From positions 28,642,806 to 28,706,805 of the forward strand of contig CM067081.1 in the NCBI GenBank assembly GCA_034008185.1: DNA of 64,000 nucleotides. Reading direction: 5' to 3'. A program made the position numbers and the translations under genes. This stretch comes from Gorsachius magnificus (Eukaryota > Chordata > Aves > Pelecaniformes > Ardeidae). Shown here piece by piece: positions 10,850-22,300 of this stretch. The notes beneath the pieces are model-generated. The model ran no database searches, was not told the origin of the DNA, and saw only the letters and a program-made list of their open reading frames with translations. Each line of letters opens with the position of its first letter. Positions within the stretch are counted from its first letter, which is position 1.

Positions 10850-13800
10850 TTTTTCTCACTTCAGAGCTAACAGATAAGGCTAGGATGGGAATAAGTGCAT
10901 GTTTTCATAGAAGGATGAAGACAGACCCTTAATCTTTTTGCTGTCATGAAAACTGACCAGCTGCAAGTCATTTCTACTCAAGGAGCAACTTCTATAGCAG
11001 ATAAATGAAATACATGTTCTCAAGCTCGGGATCACACCAATAAACTAGAAGGTTTCCAGTTTAGAGCTGCCTCTCATCTGTTGACTCAGCAAATATTGGC
11101 TTGGGGTTTTTTTGGTGGATTTTTGTACATATCATGGTGCCTTTAAAAGAGGAGCACCCCTGCCATTGTAATCATTGACATGACCTCAACATGATATCAC
11201 ACCCTGGTGACATGGGTACTCACTGGAGAGCAGTGCACAGGCATACTGTAGAGCACTGAACCAGGTTTTCCCACAGCCTGAATGAACGCTCTTCTAACAA
11301 AGCAGCTATAGAGGAGTGTGTTCACTGAAGTGGCATGGGGTTGTTGGAAGCAGCTGGTGCCACTTCATTCTGTGTGGAGTCTGGCCTATAAAATGTACGA
11401 AATTAGCCTTTCCTGCTCATTGGAAATTGTGAGAATCTTCAAATGGGGCTAAATTTTTGCCTCATGGTGCCTCCTATGCATAAAAATAAGAAAGTGCCAA
11501 GAGGACAGTGGTATGGGAGAGGCTTGCATAACCTTTCTGGGAAATGATCGTGATAGAATATTCATCTAAAGTGTCTATACACTTATGCACACAGGTTCGC
11601 CTTACCTGCAGCACTGACAAAATCTTTGTGTCTTTGTTCAGTGCAGGAAATGTCACCCTGAGAATTCTTTCCATTTTAATAACGAATGCTCTTATACACC
11701 CCTTATGACAGGAAGGGCTGTTGCCCAATGCTGTAATAAAATACAATTCAGCTAAGACATCAGCTTGTTCTTGTGGTGTAGAGTAAGATGATAAAAGACC
11801 ATCAAATAAACAAGACATGATACAGCAAAGGATGGGTGAATGACTGTGTTTTGAAAGCTGACCTAAATTACAGCAGTGTGCCAAAAAAAATGTCTAATAT
11901 TCAACTGTAGCACAATCCAGAATTTTGAGACTTTGTGGATGAGAGATTTAAGCCTTGTAGGGGAGGGGCCTTTTGCAATATATGCAGGGAGCAAACAGTA
12001 CTGTAGGACTTGAGCAGAAGAATAAATTAAAAAGCAGAATAATTCCGGGAAGCATTTTAAGAGTCAGAGTAAAGCTGGGTGGCAGATGAGGCTGAGTATT
12101 CCTGAATATTAATGAAAATATCTGATAGAAGTAGAAAGGTAGCTGGGACCCACAAAAGAAAATGTGAGAAAATACGTGCAGCAGTCAATAATGCTGAAAA
12201 TCCTGAATTCTGTGGGACTAATCTTTAAAAGTATATTTTTAATCTGAAAGGTACAGACATCTGTTGAAGCTCCCTTTTCATGCTGTTACCTTTCAGGATT
12301 TCTCAGACTATGTTTAAATTATTATTATTATTATTATTATTACTATTATTAAGCAGTTATTAAAACACGTGTCTATTGCAATATTCATCTAATAGTAAAC
12401 ACTTTATTCTGTTTGTATTTAGACTCATTTTCATGTGATGCTTATTTAAATTTACGATGCCAGTAGAAGCAACTGCAAGGAAGGTATTGACTGACTGCTG
12501 ATACATTTGTCTATGCAGTTTTAGCATGTCTTCCCTTTTATTTCTTATATTTACCAGTCTGTGAAGGTTTTCAGAGTCTTCCTTCAAGAGGACTTTAACA
12601 GTCTTCCTTCCTCTCCTTTGAAAATCAAGCCCCTTTGGATAAACCTTATATAGAGCATCTAAAAAGTTGATCATAAAATTGTGATTCATGCTAGAAAATT
12701 TCCGTAATGAAATTGTTCCTCTATCTTGCTACAGTAAGATGTCATCACTGAAGTCTCTATATCCACAGATTAGGATTCTGCATCTGGAATTAACATAGAA
12801 TTGAACCCCAAGTACAAATTTTAATATAGAAAAGCTGCTGCTGTTGGGATGAAAACAAGGTTGTTATCATTGCCCATAACATTAATGCACATTTACAAGC
12901 CATGGAGCATATGCATAAGCTAATGACTTCTATAATCAGTAAGGCTGTGAAATTACCACTGAATGGGGAGCCTGTATCCCCAGACACAATTAGCAGGATT
13001 TGCATTTGCAGACAGAATGAAGCCTCAGGGAATCATAAATTTCAATTCTGAAAGATACTGCCTACATAGATATTCAAGGTTTAGGAGTTCATGCTTGTCT
13101 TTATTAATGTTTGAAAAATTATGTTGATACCCAACATGAAGATATTTCCTGAAATCAAATGGTATTAAGTCAGTGGAAGATAGAGATTGTCGTTCAAAAC
13201 CAGGATGATTTAATACTGATTTTCTATTAATTGATAAACTGGAAGATAAATCCATAAAGGCAATTTTAACCCAGCATTGCAACATCTACTTCTGGTAGAG
13301 CAGTAACGGGTGAATGCAGAAATTTCTCCCCCAGCCTTTGATGCTGAACATTTGCATGCATTGATGCCAAGTCACCTACAATTCAGCCACCACAGGCCAA
13401 TTTATTGCCCCTATGTACCATATTTTACTATTCAGTCAGGAGAGATGATCATAGGATTTGCAAAAATGTTTGGTTTTTTTTTTTTCAGGGAGATACCTTA
13501 ACTGGCCCCTGTGAAATGCTGAAAGGGACTCCTAAGCCTTAGATAGAGGAAGGCACTAGCTTTCTCTTGAGATTCTCAGCTATTCTTATCACTGGACCCT
13601 CACCTAGATAGATATGTTGCTATGAGACCAGACAAGTCTCTTCCAAAAAATCAAGAAGATGGACATGCCCAGTTTCATCTCCTGATTTGTGGCAAGAACT
13701 TATGTCCATAATACACCATGAGAAAACATTAAGAATAGAGCTGTCTTCAGCTGCGAACATCACTTCATCACTTCCATAGAAGTTGTATTAAAACTGCACC

Positions 13801-14033
13801 ATCTCAGGGCCTGGACTCAGAGTCACTTGTATTCCTTCTGTCATGAAAAGTACAAACAAGTAGTGTCCTACTGAGAAGGAGATTGGTTCTGATCTATGAA
13901 AAGGATCGAATCCCTTTTCCAAATAGTTCAAATGTTACTCAAGATACCAGGATGTAGGACTAATACAGGAGATCCCATCTGTTCCTTTTTACAGATATTT
14001 CAGAAATTTCACACAAGCATGCAAGCCATTTAG
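10850..14033. other. Unique sequence with open minus-strand segments
   Basis: No interspersed repeat is recognised apart from the (ATT)n at 12318-12350 and T-rich tracts near 13470. On the minus strand two segments attract attention. 12555-12728 is open for 58 codons between an acceptor-like TTACTGTAG and a donor-like ACTG|GTAAAT. 11606-11857 is open for 84 codons between an acceptor-like TTTAGGTCAG and a strong donor CTGCAG|GTAAGG. Both are multiples of three and in compatible phase. A further open stretch (13025-13285 -) ends at a stop. I recognise no family in them, so they may be unrecognised exons, decayed exons or chance. Confidence 0.4.
12318..12350 (+). repeat. (ATT)n microsatellite
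   Basis: Ten to eleven ATT/TTA trinucleotide units with one C interruption (TTACTATT) near the 3' end. Length polymorphism is likely. No element boundary is visible on either side. Confidence 0.95.
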
Positions 14034-14617
14034 TGGGGCTGAGGAGAGCTTGCTCAGGGCCCTGAGTGCACCAACAAGTTTTGCAGCCTCTGCCCTCCTC
14101 CTGCTTTGGCTGTGAGTGCTCAAGACCAGCTCTGGCTATAACTTTGGGTCCAGCTGTTGGGAAAGAGCTGTGTGAGAAAGAGCCAGGAAAATACTCATTG
14201 AGGCCTCCCCTGAGCTCAGGAGATGCATTTGGGCTCAGTCCTGGCCCATGGTCCTTGTCTGAGCTGCATTGTAGGGGTGCCTGTGCCCAGTCTTGTGCCA
14301 CGCTGACCTGCTGACTTCCTGGCTTGACCTTGGACCTCTGTCATCACTATGGACTTATCTGGCAATTAGGGCCATTGGCTGTTCCTGGTTGCGATCCCCA
14401 GACCTACTCTGCTCTACTTGCTTGAGCACCATGAGACAGGGCCCTTGTCCGAGAGCCTTTGCCCTGCCTGCTTTGCTGCCCCTTGGCTCCAGGCACACCT
14501 TCCCTTGAAGAGTAGCCCCTCAGCTGCAGCTCCCTGACAAGCTCTCTGGAGAATTTAGGACTACTTCTTCACTATTGAGAAATAAAACTCTTTAAAAGCT
14601 TTCATCATTCACCCACA
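14034..14617 (+). mobile_element. Candidate LTR-like block, G+C-rich, family unknown
   Basis: A sharply G+C-richer block in an A+T-rich setting. It begins near TGGGGCTGAGGAG (14034) and is dense in CTG and CCTG words. It ends with an AATAAA signal at 14581-14586, about 30 nt before a CACCCACA terminus. A TG...CA layout with a polyadenylation signal near the end is what a retroviral LTR looks like. The overlapping open frames on both strands (13960-14301 -, 14066-14314 +, 14293-14508 +) have no recognisable protein motifs. I could not find a target-site duplication, so the boundaries are provisional. It could instead be an ancient 3' UTR or an unrelated compositional patch. Confidence 0.35.
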
Positions 14618-15726
14618 ATTACTATTCAGTAGGTTTTTTGAATTGTTAAGTTCTAAATTAATAACAACATAGATATGTTTTAATAATTTGAATATTCCAT
14701 ACCAATTTCCAAGCCTTTTACTGTCAACAGCTTAAACCAGAAGAAAGACAATTACAATTTAGTTTTCATTTGGACTTGTTTAAAGGTGCTTTGACTTCTA
14801 TGATATTATCATAGCTCAAATGTTTCTGTTACAAAACAGAACCTATGTGGAAATGTGCAAATGGTAATCAGTTCTAACATGAAAGGTTATTATTATTATA
14901 ATTAAATCTGATCTCTGCTTTCTTTTTATATTCTTCCCAGGACATAAAAAGAACAAAGGCACAGAGTGGTCTCAATATACTTTAATGAAGTGTGATAGCA
15001 TGTGCTAGTTAATTTGAAAATTCAGTTTCCAGCCTTGTTCATGTACAATCTTTACTTATTTTGAACACCGCCTTGTGCTACTCTGTGATGCCTTTTTGCT
15101 TTCATTAACCAAAAAAAAGTTCCTGAAACTGAAATTTCAGTATACTTTTTTGAAAGATGGACGTACAAATTTCTATATTGTGTGTTTTAAAGAAATACAA
15201 GTAAAGCTACATTCTAGCAAATTGCAGACTTGGACCTTTATCCAAAAGATTACAAATAACATGTAAAGCGTGAACCTAAGCCTTTTCAACAGTACAATTT
15301 TATTCAGTATCTTAGGAATTGATGTAATCTTTAATAACAGGTAGTAAATTGCATCCATTTGCATTCTGAGGGCAAACATTTTGCTGAGATTGTATTGGTC
15401 TCCTCAGTTTGAATCCAGTATGATTTTTACAAATGAAACAAGTTATTATTCAGTGTGTAAACCAAAAGCAATCAATAGATATCCGTCTGCTGGAGTATTA
15501 TATTTGTTTTCAGTCAAACAAAGAGATGTTTTTGTTTTCCTGTATCAGAGTTGGAGATTTCTTCAACACAACAGAATAGCTCAGACTGATTGACTCAGTA
15601 GTAATAGGAATGAATTGATGTCATTTAGCAACAAGCTTGCTGAATCTGACAGCTAAATTGGTAAATGTCCTCACTAATCCATCGTTAATATTGACAGAGT
15701 TGTATCAATTTCAGCTGTGACATACA
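14618..15726. other. Unique A+T-rich sequence, nothing recognised
   Basis: No gene or mobile element is recognised. There is a short ATT-rich patch near 14887-14905. Open frames are under 75 codons and have no motifs. Confidence 0.5.
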
Positions 15727-16375
15727 GGTGGTGTTGCTGAGGTGGCTAAGAAGACGAACAGCATTCTGGGTTGTGTTAGGCATAGCGTGGCCAGCAGGAG
15801 TAGAAAAGTGATTGTGCCCCTGTACTTGGCACTGGTGAGGCCGCACCTTGAATACTGTGTTCAGTTTTGGGTCCCTCACTACAGGAAAGACATTGAGGTG
15901 CTGGAGTGTGTCCAGAGGACAGCAACGAAGCTGGTGAAGGGTCTGGAGCACAGGTCTTATGAGGAGTGGCTGAGACAACCAGGTTTGTTAGTCTGGAGAA
16001 GAGGAGGCTGAGGGGACACCTTATCGCCCTCAACAGCTATGTGAAAGGAGGGTGTAGTGAGGGGGGTATAGGTCTCTTTTCCCAAGTAACAAATGGTAGG
16101 ATGAAAAGGAATGGCCTCAAGTTGCACCAGGGGAGGTTTCAATTGGATATTAGGAAAAATTTCTTCACTGAAAAAGTTATTAAACATTGGATCAGGCTGC
16201 CTAGGGAAGTGGTGGAGTCCCCATCCCTGGAGGTACTTAAAAGACGTAGGTGTCTTTTGTCTACCCACCATGGGTAGACGTGGTGCTTAGGTTTAGTGGT
16301 GGACTTGGCAGTGTTAGGTTAAGGGTTGGACTTGATGATCTTAAAGGTCTTTTCCAACCTTAACAATTCTATACT
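15727..16375 (+). mobile_element. CR1 LINE 3' fragment, type A, with hairpin insertion
   Basis: A 5'-truncated CR1 covering the C-terminal part of ORF2 and the 3' UTR. The coding remnant is split by a frameshift near 15970. The first frame (15742-16011) carries [10 protein letters not shown] and [12 protein letters not shown], and the second (15966-16277) carries [13 protein letters not shown] and [17 protein letters not shown]. The type A 3' UTR follows (GGTTGGACTTGATGATCTTAAAGGTC) and the copy ends at AATTCTATAC. Compared with the other type A copies, about 26 nt are inserted at 16246-16271, forming two adjacent perfect inverted repeats (see findings). The 5' end lies only about 15 nt downstream of the position equivalent to the deletion junction in the 8885-10849 copy. 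Confidence 0.95.
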
Positions 16376-19300
16376 GTAGGACTTCCTTTTGGTTTATGTT
16401 CTTGGTTTTCTACATCAGTCAATAAGATGACTCCACATCACATAACTCCGTAAACCTCAACTTTTTGAAGGAGCTCTGAAGTCTTTTGAGACTCAACGGT
16501 GCCTCCAGAGTACACTGCAAAGCAGACAGCTGCATATTAAAGAAAAAAATGATGGTGACATCTGATTTTCTGTTTCCAGTACCCCTTGCAGGAGGAGAAG
16601 AATGTCTCTGTGTGGATGTATTTGCTATTTTCAGGGCATCTGAAGTCACCCGAAAATCCTGTAGACTACTGCCAACAGTTGAACAGGAAGGTGTGGAAAG
16701 TCGTTAGGCTGGCATTTTTGCGTAAAGGTCTAATCTTGTCAAGGTGTGCTAGGCAAGCTCTGGCTGTGTACAGTGGATTAGGTCTTCCCAGAGAATCAGT
16801 GTTTCTGACATCTCTTTGGTGCTATCCTGACCCATGTGGACTGGGTCTACAATCTTCAGGTGCAGAGCTAGGGCTTTGTGTCAGGATACAAAGTTTTATT
16901 AGGTATTAGGGTGTTTAAAACAAAAATCTTTTTTACTTTTTCCCCATCTGGAACTTCAGTACCTGGAGACCTCTCAGTTATATCTTTATTTATGTTAAAA
17001 ATAATTTCCCTTTCTTGAAAAGTGATAGGAATGTATAAATATTCTAGTGCTGTTATTCAACAGACAGCAAACATCAGTCTGGCTGAGCTGAGCTACAGTT
17101 ATTGAACAAGCAGCAAATCTGAACAAGCCTACCCGCCTGCATTGTAACAATGCAATTTTAACTGGCATCCATGCCTCACCTTAAAGGTATTATTTCAAGT
17201 AATGTCTCAGTGTCTTTCTAGATATTTAATTTAGATAAAGTATATGATGTGGATTTTTAAAAGTCTGGTTTTCCCCTTAATGTGCTTACCACTGTGAAAC
17301 TGTGGTATCTATGTATCTATGGAGAGGACAGAACACATGGATATGTATTGTATGCTGACATGAGGCATATGAGATAACCCTGTGAAGGAACTGAAATCTG
17401 CTTAATGCAGCTCTCCATGTTGTAAGAATAGGATGCTGGCATCTAAATTCTAATCTAATCTTGTGTGATGACATCACACAACTAAAACGGCCTTCCTAGG
17501 AAAGATCTGCTAGGCTGAACAGGAGTTAATCAGTGGAATAAACCACAGGAATTTTATCATGTTACCAATAAATTAACTTGAAAACCCTCACAGAAACGAC
17601 CCATCTACAAGCCTTGTGATTTTTTTACAGAGTTCTAAAGTGTTGATTTAATTCATTATTGGTGTAAAATTTTTTGAACATCTCTAATTTCTATAAAGAT
17701 CTTGATAGGTCTTCTGTAAGTCTTCTGTAGAATGTCATAGAATATACCTGAGCTCTGAGGAGTAATTAAATTCCTTCTTTCTACTGCTTTTTATTTGTTA
17801 CTGGGCACTTAAATTGTGCTTTAGCTAAAGTAATTATGTTTCTGAATAGTTAGGAAAGTGAAGATAAGGAGTCTAAATTAATCTAATTTGATAAACTTTG
17901 CAAAAGCAGAGAGAGATTATTATTGTTCAGCGAGAGAGAGAATCCGCTGGTTTTGCAATGTCTGATAGTAGGTAATTTCTGATCTCTATTCACTGCAGTT
18001 TGGAGCGATTGCTGAAATGAAAGTTACAGTACTTTTGGGTACCTCTCAGAAAAGCTACACTTTTTGTCTTTTTATCTTTTACAACCTCCTAAGTCTCAAT
18101 GTGGTACATTAATACAGAATATCTTCTAAAAACTTTATGATGAGGATCTGATATGTGCAATGATATGGGGAAGCATGGGGGATTTAAAAGAGGTTGCTGT
18201 CCTGTGTTTGTTTCTAATGAGCTGAGCAGAGTCTACTCAGAATTAAATGCCCCCAATACGGCTCATCTGAAAACAGAGTGAGCTGAAAAGTGGGAGATTG
18301 CAACTGAGTGAAGGTACCTTAAAAACACATGACAAACTGTTTATAATTAATAAAAAATCCAATATTACTTGCTAATAGAAGTCAAAGGATGTGTTAGGAT
18401 GTTGAAACTAACAAGTCAAGCATTAGCAAGTGGATTTGATTTTACTCCGGTGTAGTGTTCAGTTGTATATAATGCTGGACAGTCTTATGGCCAGATAGCC
18501 TATTACAAAGATGACAGGAAAGAAATGATTATCTGGAGGAGTGGGGTTTGCTAAGATATTTGGTTGGGGACAAAGTGAGAGGGGGTTAATAGCAACTTGT
18601 AGTCACTATTCCTTAATCTGCAGCAGTTTTTTTCTTCTAAAGCAAACTCCAAGCATTACCCCACAAGCTTCTTTCACCTGACATGAAGATGCTATGTATG
18701 AACTGGTCTCTTCTTCTACCTGATCATATGCTCAGGGGACACACTTTTTCCCCTAGTAAAGGTATCACATATCTTAACTTTTATGATATTCATAGAGAAT
18801 ATGTCAAGACTATACAAGAGCTACTACGTAAGCCGACCAGACTATTTAATTATTCACTCTACTTAAGTGGATCTCAGTAAATAAGACTTCTACCCATCTT
18901 GTTGCTATCTGATGTTATATAATAAGTAAATTGGAATGATTAATACTTTATAAATTAAGATAAATTTATAAATGTATCTCAATTTGATTGTGATTATAGA
19001 GCGCCAAAGATAGGAAACGCTACAGTTGTCAATAAACAGACACAAAAGAACAAGGGCAATGTACTTGTGTCTAAGATAAATGGGGAACATGATTTTTAAT
19101 GTGATTATGCTAAAGAATTGGGGTTCCTGGACTGAAGCAATCTGTGGGAAAGAAAGCCAACAATGATCTAGCAGAACTGCGGTTCAATCTTTTTAGGAAC
19201 TTGAGAACTGGGGTTGATACTGAAATGAGAAATAGCTTCCTAAAAACAGTGGGGATAATGCTTTTTTTGGGTATAGCATAATGGAACAAAGCCTGAATTG

Positions 19301-22300
19301 TAGGTGTAACACAATAAAACAGAAGCACAATTTTTCCTTGGCAGAACCCCTAGGTGATACTGAAATAAATGCAAAAGGAATAGAGGTGATAAACAGCTAT
19401 GCTAGTTTAGGATAGTGCTTTAATTTGTAAAGCAATGGTCATAAATTAATCAACCTGGATAGGAGGATGTTGTTGGGACATAGGACTATCTGGATAGTCA
19501 ACATCAAATGAAGAGTCTGATTCTCTTCTATTGCCTGACTATTTCTTCCATCTGTGCACCATAATATAAATTGCTGAAGTATACCATAAACTCAGCTTTT
19601 CTACAAAATGTTTAGCAATAAAAGTTCTTGAGCACTCATAAAAATGTAAATCTTTATACTATATCAAAATCCCCATTCATCCTAGTTAATACAACCTTAT
19701 GAAATAAACTAAAAACATGAACAAAAAAAAATAAAAAATATGCATTGAATATGGAGAAATAGTAAATCCTACCTGCTAAACTTCTATATCATCTAAAATC
19801 TTCTTACATGAACAGCAATGTAAATTATTCTGCTGAAAAAATGTGCCAAAATTATACAGCAGTCTGAAAACTCTTTCACTTCTTAACAAGTTCCTTGTTT
19901 GCAAACACTTTTTGTCTCTCTTCAGTCTTTTCCTTCAGCATGAGAATAACTGCCATTCAAGAAAATATCCATATTTAACACACGACTAAAATGATGATCT
20001 AGCCCTTCCTAACATACCTGTGAAGCGATTGCTGACTAAACTGGAGGTCCAGAAAGAACACTTTGGTACAGTTTCCTAGGCATGAGTTGCAAATAGTCCA
20101 AAATAAACCTAGCAACACGTCTTCCTCAAAACCTGGTGACATGTCCTAGAAATCATGGCCCAGTTTCCCGGTATTTCCCTCAATATAGTAATCTTGAGCA
20201 CAGAGGATTATGTTTTTGAGGTAAACTCAATGTCCACATTATATGATGTAAACCAATACAATTGTTCAGTGATATTTATATGGGCCTGAAATATCTGATG
20301 AAACTGACTGTCTGCTGAAGTATTTGGGAGCTATAAGATGGTGCTTGTACTACATACATGAGGCATCCAACTACAATAGCTGATGTTAGGGAGCCTGGTT
20401 CCTAAAATAGCCATTGGAGAAAGGTAGATGCTTCCAGAGGCACTTGGGCTAAATGCTGTGATTATTTACCCAAACCCTGCAGGGTCAAACACAGAAGAAG
20501 AACACTTGTTTATTTTTTAACATCTATTTTGGTGAAGAGGGCACCGTTTTATAAACATGGCCAGCAGAGGGAAGTATCTTCCTATGTTTTGTACTCGTGG
20601 CCCCTGACCAAGTAGGGCTAGTATGATCTCATGCTCTTAAAAAACATGCTGCGCTGCTGAAGTGAAATTAGTCCAAGAGAACAAGCTGAAAGAGCTTCAG
20701 TAGTGTTTGCCCATCCTCTGCAATGGGGCACTTTGGAGACAGGACACCGTTTACATTATTTTAAGTCCACATGTGCCATCTTTAAAATGGAGCAAAATAG
20801 CATGGTGAAAATATTTTCTAGAGGTGAAAAAAGAAGGATGTAAAGTCAAATAATAAACCTGATGGCTACCTTGTGTTTTGAGCAGCTCACCCAAATAGTT
20901 GTGTGAGACGATGAGGAAAAACCAAAGTGCACCTGGCTTGTTCCACTGCATTTCTTTGGATGGGAGAGATGTTGGAAGAGTGACGGGCGGAAGGCAAAAC
21001 TGTTCCTTGGGCTGAATTGATACATTCATGTGTCTTCTTAGCCTTGGTCATGGCATTTGCTGAACTCAGGCAAGTTGGGTATGGACTTCATGGCCTGTCC
21101 ACAGAGGTCTGGTAGAAGGAAGGAAAACTTTGTTATGGCTCAGGTTTGGAGGGGCGAGGCCTCTCTTTCTCTCACCACCAGCATTACTTGGAAGCACGGC
21201 TCACAGACTGGGACCCGGTTAGGTTTGGCACTGCAGGGTCATAAAGACAGGGTATAAAATGGAGACAGCTCCTTCATAGGCAAATGGGGGTCTACAAAAC
21301 AGTGATGATGGTAGGAGGTGGGGGAGGAAATCCCTCAACCTGTTTTCAATGTTTCCAGGAGGATCAGAGCAATGGCAATTTCAGCAACTGATATAAAGGA
21401 GGGCATAGAAGTCGTACTGCAGATACAAGAGGATCCTCACACTGCAAATCTGTCATGCCAGCATTTGTAGGGCCTTAAGAAAGTTCTATGTTGAGTTTAA
21501 TTGGAGCTTTTCTCTCCCTCTTCTCCTAGCTCACTGTTTTTGAACGTCCAAACAAAAGGGGAAGTAGCTGGAATTTGGCCAGAGTATTACCTCTAACTTG
21601 ACAAATGTTTTTCCAAGACTCCTAATTGCTATTTTGAAACGACAGGCTACCAAAAAACCCATTAACCACAACTCCAGTTTTAGTTTAATAGTGACTCAGA
21701 AGGCAGGGTACGGCTTATTGAACAGCCGGGTTTTGTTTCTGCTGCAGCTTAGCAGGAAACCTGCTGTCAAGACCCAGCTATGCCTACTCTGGCTTAGTTC
21801 TAGTGTTGCATGTGATTTTCAGCTAGAAAACATTTGAATGGCTGGAGTTTACAGAGGAACCCTCCCTTTCTTCCATACATACAGCAGTATCTTATGATTG
21901 GAAGTCATCTGCCAAAGGAAGGCACTAATCACTGAGAAGGAATGGCAGAGACTTACAGATTCTTCCTACACCTTGACTGATCATAAATTAATCCTTTTTC
22001 TCTTCTTGAAGAGATAACAAAGGGCCGTATTACAGTGCCACATTTGCCACCCATAGCCAATCTTTTCTTCAGGATCAAAATGTTTACTTCCAGTAAAGAT
22101 TCCTTCACATTACATGGAGTCTGCACTGGTGACCTTTCCTTATCGCCGTGTAATTGCAACATTATCTTCCTCTGCGAGTCACACACTTCCTTGCATCAAA
22201 GGAATGGAGCCTTTTTTTTTTTTGTACTTAACTTGAAGGGGAATGATATTTAACAATCCCCTGCCTACATGAACAATTAATTAACAGGTCTTTAGGATAT

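Noticed and set aside
21252..21258. TATAAAA-like promoter word
   Set aside because: Isolated in A+T-rich DNA, with no CpG enrichment, initiator or downstream gene.
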